DNA of 10,026 nucleotides from Natrinema soli (GCF_028618695.1 NZ_JAQIVI010000653.1:1-10026); one strand, 5' to 3'. Numbered from the stretch's first letter, positions 1-7,288 are shown. Notes: a model not told the origin generated them from the sequence alone. A program made the numbers and translations.

Positions 1-1370
1 AAGCGGAATCGGGGCCGGACGCGACGACCGAATCCGCCACTGCCGACGCGGCCGAGTCCGCCGGGCAGGAGCCGGCGACCGATTCCGACCCCGATTTCCT
101 CGAGTCCGATTCGGTCGCGGACGAGGCGGTTCCCGATGCGGAGCCGGCCCAGACGGTGACTTCCGACGAGGAATCGGCCGTCGATGAGGACGGAGATGCC
201 GACGACGGCGGACGGATCGGCCTCGGTGCCAGAGCGAGATCCCTCTTTACGGGGTCGTCTGACGACGCCGAACCGGAATCGGACGAGGCGACTCCCGAGG
301 CGGAGCAGGCCGCTGGGGCGACGCCGGACGAGGAGCCGACCGAGACGGCGGCGTCCGCCGGAGAGTTGGCCGTCGAGGAGGACTCGGTCGATGCGGCGGC
401 CGGTGACGAGAAATCGACCGTCGACGAGGACGAACCGGTCGTCGACGACGAGACTGCGGACGCGGATGACGGCGGCAACTCGACCGGGTTCGGCACGAAG
501 GCCAAGTCCCTCGTCAAGGGGAAGTTCGTCATCGAGGCGGAGGACCTCGAGGGTCCGCTCTCCGAACTCGAGATGGCGCTGCTCTCGAGCGACGTCGAGA
601 TGGGCGTCGCCGAGGAAATCCTCGACAACATCCGCGACGAACTGGTCGGCGAGACCCGGACCTTCACGACCTCGACGGGCGCAGTCGTCGAGGAGGCCCT
701 GCGCAACGCGATCTACGACGTGATCAGCGTCGGACAGTTCGACTTCGACGAGCGGATCGCCGCTGCGGACAAGCCGGTCACCATCATCTTCACCGGCGTC
801 AACGGCGTCGGAAAGACGACCTCGATCGCCAAGCTGAGTCGCTACTTCGAGGAACGCGGCTACTCGACGGTGATGGCGAACGGCGACACCTATCGTGCGG
901 GAGCGAACGAGCAGATTCAGGAACACGCCGACGCCCTGGGTACGAAGTGCATTAGCCACGAACAGGGCGGCGATCCCGCCGCAGTGCTGTACGACGCCGT
1001 CGAGTACGCCGAGGCCAACGATGTCGACATCGTGCTGGGCGACACCGCGGGCCGACTCCACACCGACGAGGGTCTGATGGACCAACTCGAGAAGATCGGT
1101 CGCGTCGTCGATCCCGATATGACGCTGTTCGTCGACGAGGCCGTCGCCGGACAGGACGCGGTCAACCGGGCCCGTGAGTTCAACGAAGCGGCAGAAATCG
1201 ATGGCGCGATTCTGACGAAAGCCGACGCCGACTCCAACGGCGGTGCGGCGATTTCGGTCGCTCACGTTACCGGGAAACCGATCCTGTTCCTCGGTGTCGG
1301 ACAGGGGTACGACGATTTGGAACGGTTCGATCCCGACGAGATGGCCGATCGGTTATTGGCCGACGAATAG
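1..1370 (+). CDS. ftsY: Signal recognition particle receptor FtsY (5' end outside window)
   Basis: FtsY is the membrane-associated SRP GTPase that docks SRP54-ribosome complexes to the Sec translocon. The reading frame is open from position 3, so the true start lies upstream; the GTG at 156 is only an internal codon. Up to about 520 the protein is an acidic, low-complexity region. The helical N domain follows at about 525-770 and the GTPase G domain after that: P-loop GVNGVGKTT at 795-821, GDTYRAGANEQ near 883-915, DTAGR at 1041-1055, TKAD at 1215-1226 (usually TKLD/TKMD), and the closing GGAAIS and TGKPILFLGVGQGYDDL segments characteristic of FtsY. The stop is TAG at 1368-1370. A motif of about 20 residues at the A/N boundary (459-521) has an earlier copy at 195-254. 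FtsY is assigned over SRP54 because there is no Met-rich M domain after the G domain. The family assignment is very secure; the role of the acidic region is not known from sequence. Confidence 0.96.
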   Translation, partial: AESGPDATTESATADAAESAGQEPATDSDPDFLESDSVADEAVPDAEPAQTVTSDEESAVDEDGDADDGGRIGLGARARSLFTGSSDDAEPESDEATPEAEQAAGATPDEEPTETAASAGELAVEEDSVDAAAGDEKSTVDEDEPVVDDETADADDGGNSTGFGTKAKSLVKGKFVIEAEDLEGPLSELEMALLSSDVEMGVAEEILDNIRDELVGETRTFTTSTGAVVEEALRNAIYDVISVGQFDFDERIAAADKPVTIIFTGVNGVGKTTSIAKLSRYFEERGYSTVMANGDTYRAGANEQIQEHADALGTKCISHEQGGDPAAVLYDAVEYAEANDVDIVLGDTAGRLHTDEGLMDQLEKIGRVVDPDMTLFVDEAVAGQDAVNRAREFNEAAEIDGAILTKADADSNGGAAISVAHVTGKPILFLGVGQGYDDLERFDPDEMADRLLADE

Positions 1371-1381
1371 GCCGCCGGCCT
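1369..1381 (+). terminator. Small hairpin at the ftsY stop with a T-rich stretch downstream
   Basis: AGGCC-GCC-GGCCT forms a 5-bp dyad overlapping the ftsY stop codon. About 20 nt further on is a T-rich stretch (1401-1413). Archaeal termination mainly needs T-runs, so the hairpin may be incidental. This is a weak call. Confidence 0.2.
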
Positions 1382-1423
1382 GCGATCATCGCCGTCCCAG
1401 TTTGGTACTATTTCAGAAGACAC

Positions 1424-1429
1424 TTATTG
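1424..1429 (+). promoter_or_regulatory. Candidate TATA box for the secreted protein gene
   Basis: TTATTG lies about 24 nt before the ATG at 1450. That spacing would start transcription at or next to the start codon, as in leaderless haloarchaeal mRNAs. There is no Shine-Dalgarno-like sequence before the ATG, which agrees with this. Confidence 0.4.
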
Positions 1430-1449
1430 AACGTCTGAGATCTTTACAC

Positions 1450-2088
1450 ATGAACCGCCCTCGGTCTCGACGTGCGCTCCTCGCGTCAGTTGTGACCACG
1501 GCCGCGGTCGCGACGGGGGGTTTCGAGCACGTATCGAACACCGCGAACAGACCGCCGCTCGAGTCCGGATCCGTCCCTGCCGACTGGTACGACTGCCGGT
1601 CAGTGACGCGTCCCGAGCCGCGCCTGTCGACGGACGACAATGCGCTCGAGTTCCGGACGTATCCGTCACTCCCGTCGGGGAGCGGTTCCAAGGAGGCGGG
1701 CGATTCGTCGGACCGATCGCCGCCGCCGTCGCTGGTGGACAGCGCGGCCGAGTACGTGACCGAGTTCGAGCGAGCGTACCGACAGAACGCGTTTATCGTC
1801 CAGTTTGGAAACGAGACACGGACCTTCGACCTTCGCCGCAGTGACCATCGGACGGCCGCGATCGGGTCGTCTACGAACGCTGACGCGGTCATGGTGGCGA
1901 TTCGGTACGACCTGACGTTGGGTACCCAACAGTCAGCTGTCGATCCGCGCGACGAGTGGGACGTCCGCGTTACGTACTACATCGACGAGAATTTCGTTCT
2001 CCGGGCGCGATACGACGGCGTCGCCGAGGACCTCTCACTCGAGCCCGACCCGCGACGGCAGGGAGAACTCGTGGCCTGTTTGAGCTGA
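1450..2088 (+). CDS. Secreted haloarchaeal protein of unknown function
   Basis: A 212-residue protein I cannot assign to a named family. The N-terminus has a twin-arginine-like signal: SRRALLAS at residues 6-13 followed by a short Ala/Val/Thr-rich hydrophobic stretch to about residue 24. There is no lipobox Cys, so it may be released or held by the uncleaved signal; the only Cys residues are in WYDC (about residue 48) and VACLS at the very end, which could form a disulfide. Residues 70-95 are a Ser/Pro-rich linker. A segment EYVTEFERAYRQNAFIV resembles a helix seen in many haloarchaeal exported proteins, and the C-terminal half reads as alternating beta strands (VMVAIRYDLTL, VRVTYYIDENFVLRARYDG). 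The ATG at 1450 was chosen because the signal peptide starts there and a TATA-like box is correctly placed; the open frame continues upstream into ftsY only as a shadow. It stands alone between two unrelated genes. Confidence 0.75.
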   Translation: MNRPRSRRALLASVVTTAAVATGGFEHVSNTANRPPLESGSVPADWYDCRSVTRPEPRLSTDDNALEFRTYPSLPSGSGSKEAGDSSDRSPPPSLVDSAAEYVTEFERAYRQNAFIVQFGNETRTFDLRRSDHRTAAIGSSTNADAVMVAIRYDLTLGTQQSAVDPRDEWDVRVTYYIDENFVLRARYDGVAEDLSLEPDPRRQGELVACLS

Positions 2089-2390
2089 GGGCGGACGGGA
2101 TGCCTCGTCGGTGAGTGATCGAACCGGACCGACGCCGCGATCACGCGTTACCGGATATAATCGCCGCTATTGTCGGCGGGACCGTTGCCGGTATCGGCTC
2201 GAGCCGGTTCGTATCGAACTGTTGGCTGTCCGTCTCCGACTGATCCGATCGTTCGTCGCCGCACGTTGAGGCAATATTTACTGGAGTGGCCGACCCACGT
2301 CATGATTCGCCGAGTTACGGGAGTGTATAGGTGTGGGGTGTTATTACCCGCTACCCAATGGTCCTTCACGATAGTATGCAAGGTCGAGTA
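2089..2390. other. Intergenic region with promoter candidates, no gene seen
   Basis: No credible coding sequence is present. It holds several AT-rich islands in a GC-rich background that could act as TATA boxes for the downstream operon: AATATTTA at 2273-2280, TATA at 2326-2329 and TAGTATG at about 2373-2379. A short dyad GGGT-GTTATT-ACCC lies at 2336-2349 and could be an operator. A CGCCG/CGGCG dyad (2162-2178) and the palindrome CGGCTCGAGCCG (2195-2206) are also present, but CTCGAG is common everywhere here. I cannot say which TATA candidate is used. Confidence 0.4.
2326..2349 (+). promoter_or_regulatory. Candidate promoter plus operator-like dyad of the reductase operon
   Basis: TATA at 2326-2329 would place a transcription start near 2352 and a leader of about 70 nt before the GTG at 2423. 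The dyad GGGT-N6-ACCC (2336-2349) sits between this box and the inferred start, where a repressor could block initiation. The arms are short and no second copy was found, so this is tentative. Confidence 0.3.
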
Positions 2391-2412
2391 GCTGCCGAGA
2401 CCTCTCGGCGGC
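2391..2412 (+). promoter_or_regulatory. Strong leader hairpin abutting the reductase start
   Basis: Bases 2391-2399 pair with 2404-2412 (eight Watson-Crick pairs and one G-U) around an ACCU loop. The central 16 nt, GCCGAGACCTCTCGGC (2394-2409), are a perfect inverted repeat at the DNA level. The stem ends one base before GGTGGT (2413-2418), the only Shine-Dalgarno-like sequence, which is 4 nt before the GTG at 2423. It could control ribosome access as RNA or be a protein site as DNA. Confidence 0.5.
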
Positions 2413-2422
2413 GGTGGTCCGC

Positions 2423-4123
2423 GTGAATACAGTCGAACAACACAAACAGGAGAAACATCCCCTCGACGTCATCGACGACGTGTACGAGTACGCCGAGGAG
2501 GATCTCTCCTTCGAGGAAATCGAAGAGCGCGCGGGCGGCGGCGAGTGGGAGCGCCTGAAGTGGGCCGGCATGTACGCCCAGAAGCAGGAGGGCTACTTCA
2601 TGATCCGGACGAAAGTGCCGGGCGGGAAGCTCACGCCCGAGCAGGCCGAAGTGATCGGCGAGGTCACCGACGACCTCGCAGTCGCCCCCGAGGAGTACGG
2701 CGGCGAGGAGCAGAACGAACTCTGGGGTGACGCCTATCTCGACATCACGACCCGTCAGGACATCCAGAAACACTGGATCCGTGTCGAGGACGTCCCCGAG
2801 ATGTGGGACCGCTACGACGAGGTCGGCCTGACGACGGTCCAGGGCTGCGGTGACTCCGCCCGGAACGTCCTGGGCTGTCCCGCGGCCGGACTCGACGACC
2901 ACGAGTGCTTCAACGCACAGCCGGTCATCGAGGCCGTCTCGGACTTCTTCACCGAGAACCGCGAGTACGCCAACCTCCCGCGGAAGTTCAAGATCACGAT
3001 CACCGGCTGCGCTCACGACTGCGCGCAGTCCCAGATCAACGACGTCGGCCTCGTCCCCGCGAAGAAGGAGGTCAACGGCGAGCACCTCTACGGCTTCCAC
3101 GCTCGCGTCGGCGGCGGCCTCTCCGACGGTCCCCGGATGGGATCCGAACTCGACGTCTTCATCAAGCCCGAAGACGCCGTCGAGTTCTGCCGCGCCGTCG
3201 CTCAGACGTTCAAGGAGATCGGCGACCGGAACAACCGTGGCGTCTGCCGCATGCGCTACCTCGTCGAACAGCTCGGTCCCGAGAAGTTCGAGGAGGCCGT
3301 CCGAGACCGCTCTACGATCGACCTGCCGACCGGCGGCCAGAACCTGACCGTCGGCTATCAGGGCGACCACGTCGGCGTCCACGACCAGAAACAGGACGGG
3401 CTCAACTACGTCGGCTTCAACGTCATCGCCGGCCGGATGGGCGGCGACGAGTTCGCCGCTGCCGCCCGCGCCGCTGAAAAGTACGGCACCGAGGACGCCT
3501 CCGTGCGCCTCGCGACCGACCAGAACTTCCTCGTCACGCACATCCCCGACGAGAACGTCGACGACCTCCTCGCGGAGCCGTTCGCTCAGGAGTACAGCCC
3601 CGATCCGGGGCCGTTCTCCCGCGGTGCGGTCGGCTGTACGGGCAGCGAGTTCTGTAACTACGCCATCATCGAGACAAAAAAGCGTACCAAGCGCTGGGCC
3701 CGCGAACTCGACGAGCGCATCAACGTGCCCGACGACATCGAGGCCATCCGGATGCACATGTCCGGCTGCTCGGCCTCCTGTGCCCAGCCCCAGATCGCCG
3801 ACATCGGCTTCCGCGGCGAGACCGTCAAACTCGAGGACGAGAACAGTACCAACGCCGAGGGCGACAATATCGTCGAAGGGATGGACTTCGGTCTCGGCGG
3901 CTCGCTGGGAGCCGACAACGAGTTCCTCGATTGGGTCGAGAACGCCGTACCTGCCGACTCCGTGATCCCTGCCCTCGAGCAGCTGTTCGAGGCCTATGCC
4001 GCGGATCGCGCCGACGGCGAGAAGTTCTACGAGTGGTGTCGCGGCGTCGACAACGAGCGACTCCGGACGATCATGCAAGGGGCGGACGCGCCGGTTGCAC
4101 GGGGTGTTGCCCATGGGGACTGA
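2423..4123 (+). CDS. Siroheme [4Fe-4S] nitrite/sulfite reductase, sulfite-type active site
   Basis: A 566-residue monomeric NirA/SirA-type reductase with two pseudo-symmetric halves, catalysing six-electron reduction of sulfite to sulfide or nitrite to ammonia in the cytoplasm. The cluster/siroheme ligands are C405 and C411 (GCTGSEFC) and C449 and C453 (GCSASC), with C453 the expected siroheme bridge. Anion-site residues visible are R62 (MIRTK), R147 (SARNV), K188 and K190 (LPRKFK). Sulfite reductases have Lys-x-Lys here, while plant and cyanobacterial nitrite reductases have Lys-x-Asn. Y51 and C142 fall where the mycobacterial sulfite reductase SirA has its Tyr-Cys crosslink (alignment by eye, from memory). 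The length is normal for the family. GTG at 2423 is preferred for its GGTGGT ribosome-binding sequence; GTG at 2414 is an alternative. The stop overlaps the next gene by 11 nt, so the two are probably made together. Many annotations would call this ferredoxin-nitrite reductase; substrate and donor are inferences. Confidence 0.92.
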   Translation: MNTVEQHKQEKHPLDVIDDVYEYAEEDLSFEEIEERAGGGEWERLKWAGMYAQKQEGYFMIRTKVPGGKLTPEQAEVIGEVTDDLAVAPEEYGGEEQNELWGDAYLDITTRQDIQKHWIRVEDVPEMWDRYDEVGLTTVQGCGDSARNVLGCPAAGLDDHECFNAQPVIEAVSDFFTENREYANLPRKFKITITGCAHDCAQSQINDVGLVPAKKEVNGEHLYGFHARVGGGLSDGPRMGSELDVFIKPEDAVEFCRAVAQTFKEIGDRNNRGVCRMRYLVEQLGPEKFEEAVRDRSTIDLPTGGQNLTVGYQGDHVGVHDQKQDGLNYVGFNVIAGRMGGDEFAAAARAAEKYGTEDASVRLATDQNFLVTHIPDENVDDLLAEPFAQEYSPDPGPFSRGAVGCTGSEFCNYAIIETKKRTKRWARELDERINVPDDIEAIRMHMSGCSASCAQPQIADIGFRGETVKLEDENSTNAEGDNIVEGMDFGLGGSLGADNEFLDWVENAVPADSVIPALEQLFEAYAADRADGEKFYEWCRGVDNERLRTIMQGADAPVARGVAHGD

Positions 4124-5792
4124 TAGCGAGGACGAACGCAGTGAGTCCTCGAAGAAGCGAGCGGGAGCGGAGCGACACGAGAGCCGCGAGGACGAACGTC
4201 GCTTCCCGCACGTTCCCGAATCGAGCGACGATGACGACGCCGTGATGGTTCCCGAAGCCAGCGGCGGCGCGTCCCGTTCTCGAGAGAACACGGATCACGC
4301 TCGAGAGGGTGCAATTCGCACCGACGGCGGCAGTGGTTCCGGCGATGCCAGCAGCGGCGATAGCTGCTCGCCGAACACCTGCACCTGCGGCGAGAAGACC
4401 GGTGCCGACGCCGAGTCGGAGACGCCGCAAGTCGCAACTGACGGTGCGGGCGTGGCAAACGTCGACGAGATGGGCGAGCTCGGCGACCTCGAGTTCACCG
4501 AGCCCGCCGAGAACGTCAGTCAGGACGTCGATAACGGCTCCCCCGACGCACGCGTCGGGATTCCCGACGGCGTCGACCTCGAGACGCCGGAGTACTCGAT
4601 CCGGTCGCAGATGAACGACATCGAGACGCCGGACGAGAAGACCTGGTTCATGGAACTGGACGAGGCCGTCATCGACGAGGGTCGCTGTATCCAGTGTGGG
4701 ACTTGCGTCGCCGCCTGCCCGTCGGACTCGATCGGGATCGGCGACGATGGGGAGCCGGAACTCGTCAAGATGTGCACCGGCTGTTCGATGTGTTGGGACT
4801 TCTGTCCCCGCGGCGGCCTGCGCTACGAGCGCCAGTGGAAGATCACCGGCGGCGACGACAACGTCAAGGGTGCCGGCGACCCGATCACGGAGTTTTCCGC
4901 GAAGGTCGAGGACGACTGGACCGACAACGCCCAGGACGGCGGCGTCGTCACCGGCGTCCTCGCGACGCTGCTCGAGGAGGGCGAGATCGACGGCGCGCTT
5001 GTCGCCACCGAGAGCGAGGAAGAGGAGTGGAAGGCCGAGAGCTACCTCGCGACGACGACCGAGGACCTCATCGAAAACGCCGGAACCGTCTACAACCAGA
5101 CGATGGCGCTGGGGAATCTCGACCTGGATCAGTGGGAGCACAAGCTCCCCGACAAGTCCTGGGACGAACTCAGCATCGCGATCGTCGGGACGCCGTGTGA
5201 GATCGAGGGAATCCGTGCCCTACAGGACTTCGAATGGGACTATCAGGCCCAGAACGAGGGCATCCGCGCGGTCGACTACACGATCGCGCTGATGTGTACC
5301 AAGAACTTCAACTACCACAGCCTCATGGGCGAGCAGTTGGAGGAACAACGCGGCATCTCCCCGTCGGAGATCGGCAAGATGGACGTCCTCAACGGAAAGA
5401 TGATGGTCTACGATCACGACGGCGAGATGATCGTCGAGGAGGATATCGAGAACTTCCACGACGCCGCCCTCAAGGGCTGCGACGAGTGTGCCGACTTCAC
5501 CGGCTTCTGTTCGGACATCACCGTCGGCTCCGTCGGCTCGAGTGACGAGTACTCGAGCGTCATCATCCGGACCGAGCAGGGGATGAAGGCGTGGGAGCTG
5601 ACCGAGCCGAACCTGGACTACCACGACCTCGAGGACAAGTCCGCGGTCGGCAAACTCCAGGGCTGGGACAAGAAGAAGGCCTTCGAGAGCCTCGAGCGCC
5701 CCTTCGACCCCGACGCCCCGCGGTTCATCGAGTACACCGACCACGCCGAGAACTACGGCACGGCGCTCAACCCCCACGATCAGGGGCACTGA
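4113..5792 (+). CDS. F420 hydrogenase/dehydrogenase beta-subunit-like protein with two [4Fe-4S] ferredoxin motifs
   Basis: A 559-residue protein of the FrhB/FpoF family, which binds FAD and exchanges electrons between coenzyme F420 and iron-sulfur clusters. Residues 1-190 are acidic and probably disordered, with one Cys-rich patch C85-x4-C90-x-C92. Residues 192-203 (CIQCGTCVAACP) and 221-232 (CTGCSMCWDFCP) are two 4Fe-4S ferredoxin motifs. The rest is FrhB-like: GTPCEIEGIRAL (C362), MCTKNFNYHSL (C395) and KGCDECADFTGFCSDITVGS (C456, C459, C466), which closely match FrhB signatures and could ligate a third cluster. Free FrhB is near 290 residues, so most of the extra length is N-terminal. The ATG at 4113 overlaps the reductase stop (TGA 4121-4123) by 11 nt, and GGGGTG sits 6 nt before it; a later start inside the disordered part is possible. 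The context implies that it feeds electrons from F420H2 into the reductase. That is inference; the family assignment is firm. Confidence 0.9.
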   Translation: MGTDSEDERSESSKKRAGAERHESREDERRFPHVPESSDDDDAVMVPEASGGASRSRENTDHAREGAIRTDGGSGSGDASSGDSCSPNTCTCGEKTGADAESETPQVATDGAGVANVDEMGELGDLEFTEPAENVSQDVDNGSPDARVGIPDGVDLETPEYSIRSQMNDIETPDEKTWFMELDEAVIDEGRCIQCGTCVAACPSDSIGIGDDGEPELVKMCTGCSMCWDFCPRGGLRYERQWKITGGDDNVKGAGDPITEFSAKVEDDWTDNAQDGGVVTGVLATLLEEGEIDGALVATESEEEEWKAESYLATTTEDLIENAGTVYNQTMALGNLDLDQWEHKLPDKSWDELSIAIVGTPCEIEGIRALQDFEWDYQAQNEGIRAVDYTIALMCTKNFNYHSLMGEQLEEQRGISPSEIGKMDVLNGKMMVYDHDGEMIVEEDIENFHDAALKGCDECADFTGFCSDITVGSVGSSDEYSSVIIRTEQGMKAWELTEPNLDYHDLEDKSAVGKLQGWDKKKAFESLERPFDPDAPRFIEYTDHAENYGTALNPHDQGH

Positions 5793-5845
5793 CCGACGCC
5801 GCCTCGCAGCCGCTGTTCTCTGCTATTCGTTCTCCATCGTCTTCT

Positions 5846-5908
5846 CGAGACGGCCGCTGCTCGCGCGTCTCGTCCGGAACCGACTCGTGAAAAGGGGTTG
5901 AAAGCCCC
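5846..5908 (+). terminator. Two hairpins downstream of the reductase operon
   Basis: CGAGACG (5846-5852) and CGTCTCG (5866-5872) form a perfect 7-bp dyad with a 13-nt spacer. GGGGTT/AGCCCC (5894-5908) forms a second, 6-bp hairpin with a GAA loop, followed by pyrimidine-rich sequence. They lie 54-116 nt after the operon stop and may mark its 3' end. No clear T-run is present, so confidence is low. Confidence 0.25.
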
Positions 5909-6010
5909 AGTTCGCTTCCTCCGTTCGTCTCAGTAGCAGATTCGGCGACGGTGTGTCAGCTTGATCCGCCTCCGGGCCAGTAGTCGACGCCGGACGCAGA
6001 TCAATCGAAC

Positions 6011-6069
6011 GTGTGTGGACCGTTCGCATAGTCTTTGGGCCGACCTATACATGCGAACGATACCCACAC
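6011..6069. repeat. Imperfect 19-bp inverted repeat
   Basis: The left arm at 6011-6029 and the right arm at 6051-6069 pair at 16 of 19 positions around a 21-nt spacer. The inner 9 bp (CGTTCGCAT with ATGCGAACG) are perfect, and GTGTG/CACAC closes the outer end. No gene lies inside. It could be a structured transcript, a large operator or a remnant of a mobile element end. Confidence 0.5.
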
Positions 6070-6328
6070 CACTATCTCTCGAGTTCGCCGGTCCGCTACC
6101 GTTTCGGGCTAACGTATTTATGTCGGATCGTGCTAGATACTCGCACACTTACGGGATCGCATAGCGTGAATGAGCTCCCAGATGCAACGCGTCCCCGTTG
6201 CGGTGCATCGACGGTGTACGGCGACCCCGCAAGTGTATCCCTCCCTCCCATTTCTCACAGTATCGTCCGGGTGTGATGCGAGCGTCTCCCTCCGAGCCGA
6301 GCGGATCGACGAGTGCTGATTGGTTCCC

Positions 6329-7288
6329 TCAGAGTATCACACCGGACTGCAGTATCGCGATCAGAACGGTCAGCACCGGAATCGCGAGCACCGTCGTCAG
6401 GAATACGCACGTCGAGACGTACTCGGAGACGAGTACGCCCTCCGAGCGGGCGCTGCCGGCGAACTCGATGACGAGGATCAGCGGTGTCACGGCGGCCGGC
6501 ATTGCCGTCTCGAGCACGAACACGCGCGCGACGGTCGGGTTCTCGAAGCCGATCAGAAGCGCGATACCGAGGCCGACGACGGGCGCGAGGCCCATCTTGA
6601 GCGCCGTCGCGGGCCAGGCTCGAGAGGCTGCGGATGCGGTATCGGCTCTCGCGAGCTGAATGCCGAGAATGAGCAGCATCAGCGGGATCGAGGCGTCGCC
6701 GACGAGTTGCAGCGTCTCCATCGCCGCCGTGTCGGCGGGCGGGACGATATCCAGCGCTCGCGCGAGCAGTGCCGCGATAACGGCGTAGGCCAGCGGAATG
6801 TAGAACACGCGGCGAACGCCTTCGAGGCCGGCGGATCCGCTGCTCCGGGAGGCGACGTAGACGCCGACGGTGTACATCAGCACGGACTGGACCGAGAGGA
6901 AAAGGACGGCCGTCTGGCGGCCGACCTCGCCGAACGCGAAGTCGGAGACGGGGATACCGAGGTTTCCCGAATTACAGAAGATCGCGACGAGGACGAGGCC
7001 GCTCAGCGCCGGCTCCCGCTCGCCGATGGCGCGACCGGCGACCTCGGCGATCCCCCACATCGCCGCGGTGAAGAGACCGATCCCGACCGTGACTCGCAGC
7101 AGCGTCGCTGCCTCGAGCTCGGTGACGGCGAGACTGTGGAAGACCAGCGCGGGTGCTAACACGTAGACGACAGCCGTGTTCAGCGGCTCCGGATCGATCT
7201 CCTTGACCGTGGCCAGCACGTAGCCGACGGCCGCGATAGCGACGATCGGGCCGATCGCGGAGCCGAAGATACCGAGTAGATCGGCCAT
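6329..7288 (-). CDS. AEC-family (auxin efflux carrier-like) membrane transporter
   Basis: A 319-residue polytopic membrane protein of the Mem_trans/AEC family, secondary carriers for small organic anions such as malate in bacteria; the substrate here is unknown. About ten hydrophobic segments can be seen in two halves (residues 1-145 and 160-319) joined by a short Arg/Ser-rich loop (about 147-160). Family signatures are NSGNLGIPV at 106-114, in the first half, and SIPLMLLILGIQLA at 200-213, in the second half. The length is normal for the family. The ATG at 7288 gives an N-terminus that begins directly with the first membrane segment, as is usual. It is a single gene: its 3' end faces the reductase operon across a gap of more than 500 nt, and its upstream side faces the repeat-rich gap. 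I saw no convincing TATA box at the leaderless spacing. Confidence 0.9.
   Translation of the reverse strand: MADLLGIFGSAIGPIVAIAAVGYVLATVKEIDPEPLNTAVVYVLAPALVFHSLAVTELEAATLLRVTVGIGLFTAAMWGIAEVAGRAIGEREPALSGLVLVAIFCNSGNLGIPVSDFAFGEVGRQTAVLFLSVQSVLMYTVGVYVASRSSGSAGLEGVRRVFYIPLAYAVIAALLARALDIVPPADTAAMETLQLVGDASIPLMLLILGIQLARADTASAASRAWPATALKMGLAPVVGLGIALLIGFENPTVARVFVLETAMPAAVTPLILVIEFAGSARSEGVLVSEYVSTCVFLTTVLAIPVLTVLIAILQSGVIL

Larger units (their letters stand above)
5793..6328. other. Gene-free region with several inverted repeats
   Basis: 536 nt between the reductase operon and the oppositely oriented transporter gene. The short open frames here (for example 5823-6029 minus, 5930-6148 minus, 5961-6164 plus) are Arg/Ser-rich shadows with no recognisable motif. 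The region holds the dyads listed separately and one promoter-like box, TATTTA at 6115-6120 on the plus strand, with no gene in front of it. A hairpin (GCAACG 6184-6189 with CGTTGC 6196-6201, or alternatively GATGCA 6181-6186 with TGCATC 6204-6209) follows about 65 nt after that box. A small RNA is conceivable but not supported further. Confidence 0.45.

Noticed and set aside
2366..4291. 641-residue open frame on the minus strand across the reductase gene
   Set aside because: It is the antisense shadow of a high-GC coding region: Val/Asp/Leu-rich with no motif, while the plus strand encodes a complete, recognisable enzyme.
4071..5141. 356-residue minus-strand frame across the FrhB-like gene
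   Set aside because: It is antisense to a strongly recognisable gene, with low-complexity composition and no family signature.
5894..5930. Fragment of a tRNA gene
   Set aside because: The GTTCG resembles a T loop, but there is no acceptor stem, D arm or anticodon arm around it.
6320..7159. 279-residue plus-strand frame opposite the transporter gene
   Set aside because: Its translation is Arg/Asp/Glu-rich filler, while the minus strand gives a clean polytopic membrane protein.
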